Shown here piece by piece: positions 1 to 8,666 of a DNA stretch of 64,000 nucleotides. The notes beneath the pieces are model-generated. The model made no database searches. It was not told the DNA's origin and saw only the letters and a list, made by a program, of their open reading frames with translations. This DNA is from Bacteroidota bacterium (GTDB lineage Bacteria > Bacteroidota > Bacteroidia > B-17B0 > Aurantibacillaceae): positions 38,869-102,868 of the forward strand of contig JANYGK010000064.1 of the NCBI GenBank assembly GCA_025362395.1, read 5' to 3'. How positions within the stretch are numbered: the stretch's first letter is position 1; each line of letters opens with the position of its first letter. The translations under genes and the position numbers were made by a program.

Positions 1-225
1 CTGTTACAAAATGATACCGATTATAAATCGCAGTTACAGATATTGATGCAGCGCAAAAAAAAGAAATTTGAGTATATTACCTTAAAGGAAGAACGCATCG
101 GCAAAGAAAAATTATATACCATTCAGTTATCTGTTGATGGAGTACCGCAGGCTGAATTTGAACATAAATCGAAAAAAGTTGCCGAGCAAAAAGTAGCTCA
201 AATTGCCTTGGAAACAATGAAATAA
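1..225 (+). CDS. rnc: Ribonuclease III, C-terminal dsRNA-binding domain (5' truncated by window edge)
   Basis: The reading frame is open from base 1 and ends at 225, so only about 74 residues of the C-terminus are present. They begin with the DYKSQLQ motif that links the nuclease and RNA-binding parts of RNase III, and continue as a double-stranded RNA-binding domain ending in the basic KKVAEQKVAQIALETM helix. RNase III cleaves double-stranded RNA in rRNA and mRNA maturation in the cytoplasm. The catalytic domain with its signature acidic residues lies upstream of the window. The first internal ATG at 43 is not the start. Assignment rests on the linker and the dsRBD helix; another dsRBD protein is unlikely because of the DYKSQLQ junction. 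Confidence 0.85.
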   Translation: MLQNDTDYKSQLQILMQRKKKKFEYITLKEERIGKEKLYTIQLSVDGVPQAEFEHKSKKVAEQKVAQIALETMK

Positions 226-302
226 TTTTTAGCCTAAGTTTACATTCAACACTTACCTAATTCAGAATGACCTCTACAAGATTAAGAAGAATAATTTTGT
301 TT

Positions 303-380
303 GGGCGCTCCATAGGAGCAACTCTGTTTATAAGCGGCATTAAAAATTAATTAATCAGCGCCGTAGTGGCAACCTGTCAT
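303..380. repeat. Two short hairpin-forming repeat units downstream of rnc
   Basis: Two related units lie in the 254-base gap after rnc. Unit 1 (303-327) holds GCTCC-ATA-GGAGC followed by AACTCTG. Unit 2 (356-380) holds CGCC-GTAGT-GGC followed by AACCTGTC. Both have the layout of a GC-rich mini-hairpin plus a pyrimidine-rich tail. They resemble the short dispersed palindromic repeats common between genes in Bacteroidota. No coding potential is seen in this gap. Confidence 0.45.
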
Positions 381-479
381 CGAATCTAAATAATCCTACA
401 TTATTCTACAACAATATTAATTCTTCTGTTTTTTATCATTTTTAATATGTAAAAGAGTATGCCCTATATGTGGTTAAAG

Positions 480-1553
480 CTAAAACAAACTCAACTGTAC
501 ATCTCCTGCCTTGTAATTAAAAGCATCACAATTTAATTCTTTTCTTGAGCCTGCTTCCGGCATAAATTTAGTTTTAGACAGTTTAAACAATTGCATAATG
601 GATTCCGCCATTTTTCCTTCGCCGCGCATTCTGGTTCCCGGTCTGCTGTCGTTTACTTTACCGCCGTGGCATTCGCTGATTTGGTTCCATACTTTTTCTG
701 CACGGTCAGGGAAATTTTTCTCAAGCCAGTCTTTAAATAATTGTGCTACCGTACCGTTTAATCTCACAATGGTTATACCAGCTGTTGTGGCCCCCGCATT
801 GGCAGCTTGTTCAATTACAGATGGAATTTCATGATTGTTAATGCCGGGTATAATAGGCGCTACCATAACCCCACAGGGAATATTGTGTTTTGATAAAGCT
901 TCTAAAACAGCCATTCGGTTTTTATAAGTAGCAGTTCGCGGTTCTAAAAGTTGGCGCACTTTCTCATCCGTTCCTGTAATGGATACCATAACATGCACTA
1001 AATTTTGTTCGGCTAATTCTGTCAGCACATCAAGATCGCGTGTAATTAAAGCATTTTTTGTAATCACAGAAACCGGGTGTTTGTATTTTAAGCAGGTTTG
1101 CAATACTTTTCGTGTGAGTTCAAATTCGCGTTCAATAGGCTGGTAACAATCCGTATTACCGGAAAGCATAATGGGTTTAGGTTTCCAGTTTTTTTGACTG
1201 AATTGTTTTTCCAATAATTCAATGGCATTTTTTTTAACGATAATTTTTCTTTCGAAATCAAGCCCCGCGCTGTAGCCCCAAAATTCGTGAGAGTTACGGG
1301 CGTAACAATAAATGCAGCCATGCTCACAGCCTTGGTACGGGTTTAAAGAATAAGCTGCGCCTATATCCGTACTTTCTACCTTATTAATAATGGTTTTGGG
1401 ATAGGTAAAAATAATATCCGTTTTTTCTTTTTGTAAGAACGGTTCATCCAAAGCTTCAATATGCTCTTGTACATAATGACTTTGTTGAAACCGGGTGTTC
1501 GGATTAATTTGCGCGCCCCTGCCTTTAAAGTAGTCTGTGCCTGTATTTTCCAT
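480..1553 (-). CDS. PA0069-family radical SAM protein (SplB-like)
   Basis: The product is 357 residues and starts with the GRGAQINPNTRF segment typical of the PA0069/Rv2578c group. A radical SAM cluster motif is visible as C76-x3-C80-x2-C83 (GCEHGCIYCYAR), which binds a [4Fe-4S] cluster and S-adenosylmethionine. Downstream segments such as SGNTDCYQPIE and LEPRTATYKNRM fit the TIM-barrel core. The family is related to spore photoproduct lyase, but non-sporulating bacteria carry it too and its substrate is not established. It stands alone, convergent with rnc and divergent from the M4 protease. The ATG at 1553 is the natural start because it precedes the conserved N-terminus. Family assignment is firm; substrate is unknown. 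Confidence 0.85.
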   Translation of the reverse strand: MENTGTDYFKGRGAQINPNTRFQQSHYVQEHIEALDEPFLQKEKTDIIFTYPKTIINKVESTDIGAAYSLNPYQGCEHGCIYCYARNSHEFWGYSAGLDFERKIIVKKNAIELLEKQFSQKNWKPKPIMLSGNTDCYQPIEREFELTRKVLQTCLKYKHPVSVITKNALITRDLDVLTELAEQNLVHVMVSITGTDEKVRQLLEPRTATYKNRMAVLEALSKHNIPCGVMVAPIIPGINNHEIPSVIEQAANAGATTAGITIVRLNGTVAQLFKDWLEKNFPDRAEKVWNQISECHGGKVNDSRPGTRMRGEGKMAESIMQLFKLSKTKFMPEAGSRKELNCDAFNYKAGDVQLSLF

Positions 1554-1602
1554 GGTACCGTTTTAGTCCCACTAAAGATAAAGTTAAATCATAGCAATAT
1601 CT

Positions 1603-1619
1603 TGCTACAAATTGTAGCA
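1603..1619. promoter_or_regulatory. 17-bp perfect palindrome upstream of the radical SAM gene
   Basis: TGCTACAA-A-TTGTAGCA is a perfect inverted repeat 50 bases upstream of the radical SAM start codon (minus strand). Its position fits an operator or a short RNA hairpin in the leader. There is no T-run, so it is not a terminator. The binding protein is unknown. The half-site with its flank, TTGTAGCATTTTA, recurs near 15373 beside the ORF6N genes. Confidence 0.35.
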
Positions 1620-1812
1620 TTTTAAGATTTGGATTTAAAATCGACCGGCCCTTATATTTTTTAAATGTTTAAAAAAATGAAAGACCCGGTATGTTAAAAA
1701 CAATACTTTTTCCGGATGATTTTTGTAGAAATGAAAATAACGGAGAGAAATTAGATGATCGGTTTCACTTTTTAATATTAAAGGTTTAGATTAGATTAAT
1801 ATAATTATAACC

Positions 1813-4647
1813 ATGAATAAACTTTACATTACCCTTATCGCTTCCGGTTTTTCTTTTTTCTTTTTTGCACAGCAAACTGTAGTTAAGATAGAGGGAGCAA
1901 AAATAAACGCCCTGTCTAACAGAACCAACCTGCCATTGAATGTGAGCATGGAGGATTCCAGACACCTTACGGAAGCGCAATTCCCGGCTTGGTTGGTATC
2001 GGAGTTAGTGAAAGATCAACTAGTTTCTTTTAAAGAACTAAAAACAGAATCTGATAAATTAGGATTTAAGCACACACGCTACGAAGAATACTATAAAGGG
2101 TATAAAGTAGACGGCTCTTTAGTGATTAGTCACAGTAAAAATAATGAGATCAGCTCTTTTAACGGAGATTGGTATATAGTAAAACCGGCTAACGGCATTT
2201 CATTAACTGCGCCACAGGCTTTAACATTTGCTTTACAAAAAGTAAAGGCTAAAAAATATAAGTGGGAAAATAAAGCGGAAGAAGAACACATGAAAGCGGC
2301 TACTAATAACCCGGCATTTACTTACAAGCCGGTAGGTGAATTAGTTATTTTACCGATTATCAATGCAAAACTGCAAACAGTGACATTTCAATACGCATAT
2401 AAATTTAATATTTATGCGGAACTTCCGTTGTACCGTGCCAATGTATATGTAGATGCTTCTACAGGTCTTATCATTAAAGAACAAAACCTGATATGTACCA
2501 TTGATGCGCCGGGAACAGCCAATACAAAATACAGCGGTACTAAATCCATTACCACCGACAGCTATGCGGGCAGTTACCGTTTGCGTGAATCAGGAAGAGG
2601 GTCAGGGATTGAAACGTATAATTTAAGTAACTCTACTAATTACGTTAATGCAGATTTTACCAATATAACAAATACATGGACAATTACTACTGCTAACCAA
2701 GCTGCTACCGACGCGCATTTTGGAGCAGAGGCTACCTACGATTTTTATATGCAAACCTTTAACCGAAACAGTGTGGATGATAACGGGTTTAAGTTATTAA
2801 GTTATGTACATTATGATACCAATTACGCAAATGCCTTTTGGGACGGGCAACGTATGACTTACGGAGACGGCAACGCATCGCAGGGTTTTTCAATCATGAC
2901 GGCTTTAGATGTATGCGGACATGAGATTACTCACGGTGTGGTTCAAAATACGGCAAACCTTAACGGCGGTGAAGCAGACGCGTTAAACGAAGCCTTTGCG
3001 GATATTTTCGGGACCTCGGTTGAATGGTTTGCAAGGCCTGCACAACACGATTGGTTAATGGGGAAGGATATTTCCACAACAGGTACAGCCATTCGTGATA
3101 TGTCGAACCCTAAAAATATTCAACAGCCCGATACTTACCATGGAACATACTGGGATAATATGGATGAACCGCATACAAACGACGGGCCCTGTATTTACTG
3201 GTTTTATTTATTATCAGTTGGTGGAAGCGGAACAAATGATAACAGCAACGCTTACAACATTACAGGTATTACTATGGCTAAGGCTGAAGCTATTGCTTAC
3301 AGAGCTTTAAGTACTTATATGACACCAAGCACAAACTATGCGGATGTGCGTAACTATACCATACAAGCCGCTAAGGATTTGTACGGCGCCTGCTCTAACG
3401 AAGTTGTTCAAACAACTAATGCATGGTATGCCGTTGGTGTTGGCAGCCAGGTTGTAGCAGGCGTTATTGGGGCTAATTTTACTGCCGACCGGGTTAATAT
3501 TTGTATGTTGCCGGCTGCGGTTAACTTCAGCAATACAACCTCTTCAGGCCAAACGTATACATGGGCTTTTGGTGACGGTGCAGTAAGTACTTCTACTAAT
3601 CCTGCTCATACATATACCGCTAACGGAACCTATTCCGTAAAAATAGTAGCTACAGGATGTGCCGCAGGCTCAAAAGATTCGGTTATTAAATCATCTTACA
3701 TTACTATTAATTCCCCTTCACCTGCTATTGTAGGTAGCGGTGTAACGGTTTGCGCCAATACGTCGGCCTCACTAACTGCTTCGGGTAACGGGGTTGTTAT
3801 GTGGTACACTAATGCGTCGGGCGCAGGGCCGGCTTTAGGTACAGGGAACACATTCAGTACACCCGCGCTTACGGCTAATACCACTTTCTATGCGGTTAAT
3901 ACATTTACTCAAAGTCCTGTGTTTGGAGGCCCTGCAACAAATACCGTGTTTGGCGGAGGATCAAATTTTAACGGAAGCACTACCAGGTATTTAATTTTTG
4001 ATGTGGCACAAGCCTGTACTTTAAAAACCGTAAAGGTAGTTGCTAACTCTGCGGGTAACAGGATTATTGAATTGCGTAATTCAGTGGGTACCATATTACA
4101 AACCATCACGGTTAATATTGCGGCGGGTACACAAACCGTGGCTTTAAATTTTAACTTAAGCCCGGGCACTAATTACCAATTGGGAACAGGCGGAACGTTA
4201 GTGGATCTGTACCGTAACAATACCGGGTCAGGCTATCCGTATAACATTGGAGGCCTGGTAAATATTACTGCGGCAGATGCGGGCAGCAGCTTCTATTATT
4301 ATTTCTATAACTGGCAGCTTCAAAAAGCCGATTGCCAATCTCCGGGAGTAGCTATTACTGCATCGGTTAATATTTGTACAGGTTTAAATGAAGCTACGGC
4401 TGAAAGCAGCATTCAGCTGTATCCTAACCCGGCCAGCGATCGTTTAACGGTTGCATTAACGGAAGACCTTGCTAAAACAGTTTCAAGTATTGAGTTGTAT
4501 GATGCCTTAGGTAAAAATGTAAAAATGATTTCTGTAACATCCGGCCAAACTCAGGTGGATGTATCTGATTTGGCAAGAGGTGTGTATACCTGCCGTTTCA
4601 TTAACCGATCAAACCAAACTATAGTCAAACGTTTTGTAAAAGAGTAA
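1813..4647 (+). CDS. Secreted M4 (thermolysin-like) metalloprotease with PKD domain and T9SS type A tail
   Basis: The protein is 944 residues. A signal peptide covers about residues 1-19, followed by an FTP/PepSY-type propeptide up to about 230. The M4 catalytic domain carries H370-E-I-T-H374 and the third zinc ligand E393 in DALNEAFADIFG, matching the thermolysin layout. A PKD domain follows (about 554-616, with WAFGDG), then an Ig-like and carbohydrate-binding-like region. The last 75 residues (YPNPASDRLTV to FVKE) form a T9SS type A sorting domain, so the enzyme should cross the outer membrane through the type IX machinery and be anchored or released outside. Role: extracellular protein degradation. 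Monocistronic, divergent from the radical SAM gene. Catalytic residues are all intact. Confidence 0.93.
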   Translation: MNKLYITLIASGFSFFFFAQQTVVKIEGAKINALSNRTNLPLNVSMEDSRHLTEAQFPAWLVSELVKDQLVSFKELKTESDKLGFKHTRYEEYYKGYKVDGSLVISHSKNNEISSFNGDWYIVKPANGISLTAPQALTFALQKVKAKKYKWENKAEEEHMKAATNNPAFTYKPVGELVILPIINAKLQTVTFQYAYKFNIYAELPLYRANVYVDASTGLIIKEQNLICTIDAPGTANTKYSGTKSITTDSYAGSYRLRESGRGSGIETYNLSNSTNYVNADFTNITNTWTITTANQAATDAHFGAEATYDFYMQTFNRNSVDDNGFKLLSYVHYDTNYANAFWDGQRMTYGDGNASQGFSIMTALDVCGHEITHGVVQNTANLNGGEADALNEAFADIFGTSVEWFARPAQHDWLMGKDISTTGTAIRDMSNPKNIQQPDTYHGTYWDNMDEPHTNDGPCIYWFYLLSVGGSGTNDNSNAYNITGITMAKAEAIAYRALSTYMTPSTNYADVRNYTIQAAKDLYGACSNEVVQTTNAWYAVGVGSQVVAGVIGANFTADRVNICMLPAAVNFSNTTSSGQTYTWAFGDGAVSTSTNPAHTYTANGTYSVKIVATGCAAGSKDSVIKSSYITINSPSPAIVGSGVTVCANTSASLTASGNGVVMWYTNASGAGPALGTGNTFSTPALTANTTFYAVNTFTQSPVFGGPATNTVFGGGSNFNGSTTRYLIFDVAQACTLKTVKVVANSAGNRIIELRNSVGTILQTITVNIAAGTQTVALNFNLSPGTNYQLGTGGTLVDLYRNNTGSGYPYNIGGLVNITAADAGSSFYYYFYNWQLQKADCQSPGVAITASVNICTGLNEATAESSIQLYPNPASDRLTVALTEDLAKTVSSIELYDALGKNVKMISVTSGQTQVDVSDLARGVYTCRFINRSNQTIVKRFVKE

Positions 4648-4656
4648 TAATCTAAT

Positions 4657-5988
4657 TTAGATCCACTTAAATATTTTTTTAAGGGTCTTTAATTTATCCT
4701 TGTAAGGGGCATACCTCAGAGGAACGTCTAACCACGTTCCTCTTTTGGTAATTGCTTTTTTGTGGGAGAATGTATCAAAGCTGCTTTGCCCGTGATAGGC
4801 ACCCATTCCGCTGTGCCCCACACCACCGAAAGGTAAATTACGGTTAGCTATATGAATAACCGTATCGTTTATGCAACCGCCGCCAAAAGAAAAATTTTCC
4901 AAAATAAAATCTGAAAAACGATCACTTTTAGTAAATACATATAGCGACAAGGGTTTTTCGTAACTGTTTATGATCGTATGTATTTCCTGTTCGTTTTGAT
5001 AAGAAATGATAGGAAGTATCGGCCCGAAGATCTCATTTTGCATGAGCTCACTTTTAAGATCAGGCTCATCAATAAGGGTAGGCGCTATATACAGATTGTC
5101 TTTATGATGTATGCCACCAAAAATTACTTTTCCGGGTTCTATGTAATTTACCAACCGTTCCCAGTTTTTTGCATTAATAATTCTTGCAAAATCGGGAGAT
5201 GTTGAAATATCAGTTCCGTAAGCTTTTGTAATTTCTGCTTTAAGCTGTTCTATTAAAAGTTGTTTTGCACTTGCATGCACTAAAATATAATCAGGTGCAA
5301 TGCAGGTTTGCCCGGCATTAATAAACTTACCCCATACAATGCGTTTGGCTGCTAAAGCCATATCAGCGCTTTGTTCAACAATACAAGGGCTTTTACCGCC
5401 AAGCTCTAATGTTACGGGCGTTAAGTATTCTGCTGCTGCTTTAGCTACTGTTTTTCCTACAGGCACGCTGCCGGTAAAAAATATATAATCCCACCGGCTG
5501 CTTAATAATTCTGTCGATTTTTCTACACCGCCTTCTTCTACAGTAACATGGTTTTTACTAAATGATTCAGTTATTATTTTAGAAAGAGTAGCTGAGGTAT
5601 GCGGCGTTAATTCCGAAGGCTTTAATACCACGGTGTTTCCCGCAGATACCGCAGCTACCAAAGGGCAGATAGCTAGTTGAAACGGATAATTCCACGGCGC
5701 AATAATTAATACCTTACCATAGGGTTCGCTGTAAATATAATCGCTCGACGGAAAATTTAATAAAGCCGCCCGTACTTTTTTTGGTTTTGTAAGCGAATGT
5801 ATTTTAGAGATTGTTTCTTTCAGATCACTTATCACATAAGCTGTTTCTGTAATAACAGATTCAAAACCGGGCTTTTTAAAATCATCGTATAAAGCTTTAA
5901 CGATTTCTTCTTCATATTTTATAATAGTATGTAATAATTTTTCCAACGCTTTTTTACGCTGCCCTATAGTATGTGCAAAATCTATCAT
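4657..5988 (-). CDS. Aldehyde dehydrogenase, class 3-like (NAD(P)-dependent)
   Basis: The product is 443 residues from the ATG at 5988. It has the ALDH3 layout: catalytic C229 in GQTCIAPD, general base E195 in LELGGKSP, a spacing of 34 residues as in the family, and the FTGSVPVGK nucleotide-binding loop. The C-terminus ends with a basic LKKIFKWI stretch like the membrane-associating tails of fatty-aldehyde dehydrogenases. Likely role: oxidation of medium- or long-chain aldehydes. An upstream in-frame ATG at 6036 would add 16 residues unlike any ALDH N-terminus, and it would place the promoter -7 element (6011-6018) inside the gene, so 5988 is preferred. Substrate is not determined by sequence. 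Confidence 0.88.
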   Translation of the reverse strand: MIDFAHTIGQRKKALEKLLHTIIKYEEEIVKALYDDFKKPGFESVITETAYVISDLKETISKIHSLTKPKKVRAALLNFPSSDYIYSEPYGKVLIIAPWNYPFQLAICPLVAAVSAGNTVVLKPSELTPHTSATLSKIITESFSKNHVTVEEGGVEKSTELLSSRWDYIFFTGSVPVGKTVAKAAAEYLTPVTLELGGKSPCIVEQSADMALAAKRIVWGKFINAGQTCIAPDYILVHASAKQLLIEQLKAEITKAYGTDISTSPDFARIINAKNWERLVNYIEPGKVIFGGIHHKDNLYIAPTLIDEPDLKSELMQNEIFGPILPIISYQNEQEIHTIINSYEKPLSLYVFTKSDRFSDFILENFSFGGGCINDTVIHIANRNLPFGGVGHSGMGAYHGQSSFDTFSHKKAITKRGTWLDVPLRYAPYKDKLKTLKKIFKWI

Positions 5989-6010
5989 TGCTTTAGTTTC
6001 TTGGTATATA

Positions 6011-6018
6011 CAAATATA
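6011..6018 (-). promoter_or_regulatory. -7 promoter element (TATATTTG) for the aldehyde dehydrogenase gene
   Basis: On the minus strand TATATTTG matches the Bacteroidota -7 consensus TAnnTTTG exactly and lies 22 bases before the chosen ATG. No clear TTG -33 element is seen at the expected distance. The position supports the shorter start at 5988. Confidence 0.5.
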
Positions 6019-6243
6019 GGTGCCATTACGGCACATTATTCTACATCATTTAAAGCTTAACTTAAATTATAGAAGTATTTCTACAATAACCGTATTAAAA
6101 TGCATTTAAAGCATGGCATGTTATTATAAATGATAAAATAACGAATGATATCTTATTTTGTATTCATAACCTGCAAAACGAAAGAGCTTCTCTTCTGATT
6201 TACTGATACTAGGTCGAAGTAAAGTTAAGTCATTCACAAAAAT

Positions 6244-6267
6244 AAAGGCTCCGTTAAGGAGCCTTTT
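6244..6267. terminator. Rho-independent terminator (bidirectional)
   Basis: AAAGGCTCC-GTTAA-GGAGCCTTT forms a nine-pair stem with T-rich sequence on both sides. It sits 21 bases past the stop of the coiled-coil protein gene on the minus strand and probably terminates it. Confidence 0.8.
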
Positions 6268-6287
6268 TTTATGAGTTATTATTACTG

Positions 6288-7415
6288 TTAATTAGAGGCA
6301 AGTTGAATTTCTTTACTTACTTTTTTTAAAGCTGTAAATGTTTCTTGTTGTCTATTTAAGGCAATTTCCTCTTTCTCCTCTGCATTGCTCATTTCTCCAA
6401 GCTTTGCTGTTTCCGTAAATTGTGCGTTTGCTTCCTCTCTCATTTCTTTTGCCAAACGAAACATATAGTCTGCCTCTCCGGTTATTTGTTGGGCTTGTTG
6501 AGTTAGCGCTTCGTTATCAATAGCTTTTATAAGGGTTTCAATAAGGTCTTTATTGGCGTAAAAAGTTTCGGATGTTGTTTTATACGTGGTCAGGGAAATA
6601 TCTATTTGTTTGCTAACATATTGTTTTTCCATAACAGCAGCTTCACTGAGCAAAGCTGTTTTTTCGTTTTCTTTGGCAGTAACGGCAGCTTCTCTTAATT
6701 CTATCATTGTTTTTTTAAGATCGGCAGTTTGGCTTAAAAGCTCGATTAATTCGGCGTTGATTGTATAAGCCATATATGTAATTGTAGTTTTTTTGTGGGT
6801 AATGATGGAAGCATTCCTGAATTCAATAGTGTTTTCAGGTAATAACAAAGGTATGTTGCGATTTAATAACGTCACGGCTTCCTGTTGTTTAGTTAACGCC
6901 AAGAACTCTTTTTCTTCCGCGTTGCTCATTTCGGCTAAGCGTGCTTCGGGTGTGAATTGCGCATTTGCTTCTTCTCGCATCTCTTTTGCCATTTTCAAGG
7001 CATCTTCAGCTTCGGTAGTTAATGCTTCTGTTTTTTGAATAACGATTGGTTTATATTCAGGGTTTTTCAATAAATCCTTTATAGTAGTTTTGTTCAATTC
7101 AAATTTCTCGTAGGTCAGCTTCGCTTTTAGTTGAGAAATTTCAATTTGTTTGAAAATAAATTTTTGTTGAATTGAGGTTACTTCTGCTTTTAATTTTTGT
7201 TCCGCGTTTTTCAAATCATCCGCTTCTTTAAGAATGTTTTCCATAGTTTGATCAGTCATTGAAGAGGCGGTTGTTTTTAAGTCCTCCGCTGCTGAAGATC
7301 TTGCGCCGGCAATATCAATTCTGATTTTAAGAGTTTGGTTGTCTTGTGTTTGGCCGTTTACCATTACCTGAATGGTAAGAGCCAACAATGTTAGAGTGTA
7401 GGCAGTTGTTTTCAT
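6288..7415 (-). CDS. Exported coiled-coil protein with an internal duplication, function unknown
   Basis: I do not recognise the family. The 375-residue product starts with a signal peptide (cleavage near residue 21, VNG-QTQ) and is otherwise almost entirely helical and rich in E, K and A. It contains two copies of a unit of about 135 residues offset by about 180: KEMREEANAQFT at 144-155 and 323-334, MSNAEEKE at 163-170 and 342-349, and KQIEIS/KQIDIS at 89-94 and 269-274. No transmembrane or enzyme motif is seen, so a periplasmic structural or scaffold role is the likeliest inference. It is a single-gene unit with its own terminator and a 330-base leader region upstream. Confidence 0.75.
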   Translation of the reverse strand: MKTTAYTLTLLALTIQVMVNGQTQDNQTLKIRIDIAGARSSAAEDLKTTASSMTDQTMENILKEADDLKNAEQKLKAEVTSIQQKFIFKQIEISQLKAKLTYEKFELNKTTIKDLLKNPEYKPIVIQKTEALTTEAEDALKMAKEMREEANAQFTPEARLAEMSNAEEKEFLALTKQQEAVTLLNRNIPLLLPENTIEFRNASIITHKKTTITYMAYTINAELIELLSQTADLKKTMIELREAAVTAKENEKTALLSEAAVMEKQYVSKQIDISLTTYKTTSETFYANKDLIETLIKAIDNEALTQQAQQITGEADYMFRLAKEMREEANAQFTETAKLGEMSNAEEKEEIALNRQQETFTALKKVSKEIQLASN

Positions 7416-7745
7416 AGGAAGTGAGGTTTAATGAGTGTATGTTTTTCATTTCAATTTTTTTAAATGTTTAGTAATGCTGAGGTACTTTTAAGTTCTGTCT
7501 TTACCAGCCCCGGCTTAATTGGCAAGGGTTCCGGGTGAGGTTTGTTTTAGTTTCTTTTTTGTACGTTAATAATTTTATAAAGTTCGCTTTATATAGGAGG
7601 ATCTTATTAACCTTAATTTGTGAATATTATGCACGCATAGTATTAGCAAGGGTCTTATGAATTTAATATCCGGAAAACTATTTTTTTATTTTTTAAATAT
7701 CTGCCGGCATTAAAATAGATTAATACTTTATGAACCGTAAAATAT
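7416..7745. other. 330-base intergenic region between divergent genes, with a UUCG-loop hairpin
   Basis: This gap must hold the promoters of the coiled-coil gene (minus) and the small conserved gene (plus). The one clear structure is TATAAAG-TTCG-CTTTATA at 7576-7593, a perfect 7-bp inverted repeat around a TTCG loop, followed by AGGAGG at 7595-7600 with no gene behind it. I see no ORF, tRNA or match to a known RNA family. No clean TTG/TAnnTTTG promoter pair was found. Confidence 0.4.
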
Positions 7746-8093
7746 ATGATTATGGAAAATGATACACTCCAGGGAAAAGAAGAAATGGATACATTAGTTG
7801 AATGTATGAATGTATTAAGAGAAAGAGGATATTCTCACAGCTTTACGGCTACTAAAGAAGATACTATTTTAGATGATCTTAAACATGAATATAAGCCTGA
7901 AGAGGTAAAAATCAGTTCTTTTTACCGTTTTGAAGGAGAATCTGATCCGGGTGACAGTTCTATTTTATATGCCATAGAAACTAATACCGGTGAAAAAGGT
8001 GTGATCGTAAATTCTTACGGGCCGACATCAGACACTAAGGTGACAAAATTTATAGAAAAAGTAGAAGATATTCACAAAAAAGAACATTCTTAA
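7746..8093 (+). CDS. Small conserved Bacteroidota protein (often mislabelled phosphoribosylpyrophosphate synthetase)
   Basis: The product is 115 residues, acidic, soluble, with no signal peptide. The pattern MDTLVECMNVLRERGYSHSF, then YRFEGESDPGDSSILYAIE, then GEKGVIVNSYG is that of a short family seen across Bacteroidota. Databases often call it phosphoribosylpyrophosphate synthetase, which the sequence does not support: it is about a third of the length and lacks the PRPP-binding loop. Function is unknown. A second ATG at 7752 is an equally good start. It precedes the response regulator gene by 93 bases on the same strand, so cotranscription is possible. Confidence 0.75.
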   Translation: MIMENDTLQGKEEMDTLVECMNVLRERGYSHSFTATKEDTILDDLKHEYKPEEVKISSFYRFEGESDPGDSSILYAIETNTGEKGVIVNSYGPTSDTKVTKFIEKVEDIHKKEHS

Positions 8094-8186
8094 GTTGAAA
8101 GTGTTAATTAATTGGTGGAATTTTTTCTACGGAAAATTTTCTAGTTTTTAGTAGCACTTTTTTAGTTTTATTTAAAACTATAAATC

Positions 8187-8666
8187 ATGATTTCAGTAAA
8201 TTATAATCAAAATGAACCATATATACTCATGGCAGATGACGATGAGGATGATACTTTGTTTATGATCGCGGCCTTTAAAGCTGTTGGATTAATAGGAGCA
8301 ACTAAACGGGTTAATAATGGTGTTGAATTAATTGTTTTGCTTAAAGACATTATAAGCCATAATTTAATTTTGCCTGCTTTAATTATTTTGGATCTTAATA
8401 TGCCCCAAAAAAACGGGAAAGATGTACTTAAAATAATTAAAAGTAATAACGGCCTTAAGCAAATTCCTATTATTATTTACAGCACCAGCGATACTAAATC
8501 AGATATTTTGGAAAGCTATAAGCTTGGCTGCAACGGCTACATTGTAAAGCCAAGTAATTACAGTGAAATTGAAGTAATAGCAGGAAAAATTAAAAAGTTT
8601 TTTATTGATACTACAAGTAATACTGCTGAAAATCTTTCAGAGAAAACATTTACCTTAGATTTATAG
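8187..8666 (+). CDS. Single-domain response regulator (CheY/Rcp1-like receiver)
   Basis: The 159-residue protein is one receiver domain with no output domain. The acidic pocket is D17-D18-D19, the phosphoacceptor is D69 in LDLNMPQKNG, the switch residue is S99 or T100 in YSTS, and K121 in VKPSNY completes the active site. The LDLNMP...G form and the loop before it resemble the Rcp1 group, whose partners are often bacteriophytochrome or hybrid histidine kinases encoded nearby. No kinase gene is present in this window, so the partner is elsewhere. Its stop overlaps the stop of the convergent radical SAM gene by 6 bases. All catalytic residues are intact. Confidence 0.9.
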   Translation: MISVNYNQNEPYILMADDDEDDTLFMIAAFKAVGLIGATKRVNNGVELIVLLKDIISHNLILPALIILDLNMPQKNGKDVLKIIKSNNGLKQIPIIIYSTSDTKSDILESYKLGCNGYIVKPSNYSEIEVIAGKIKKFFIDTTSNTAENLSEKTFTLDL

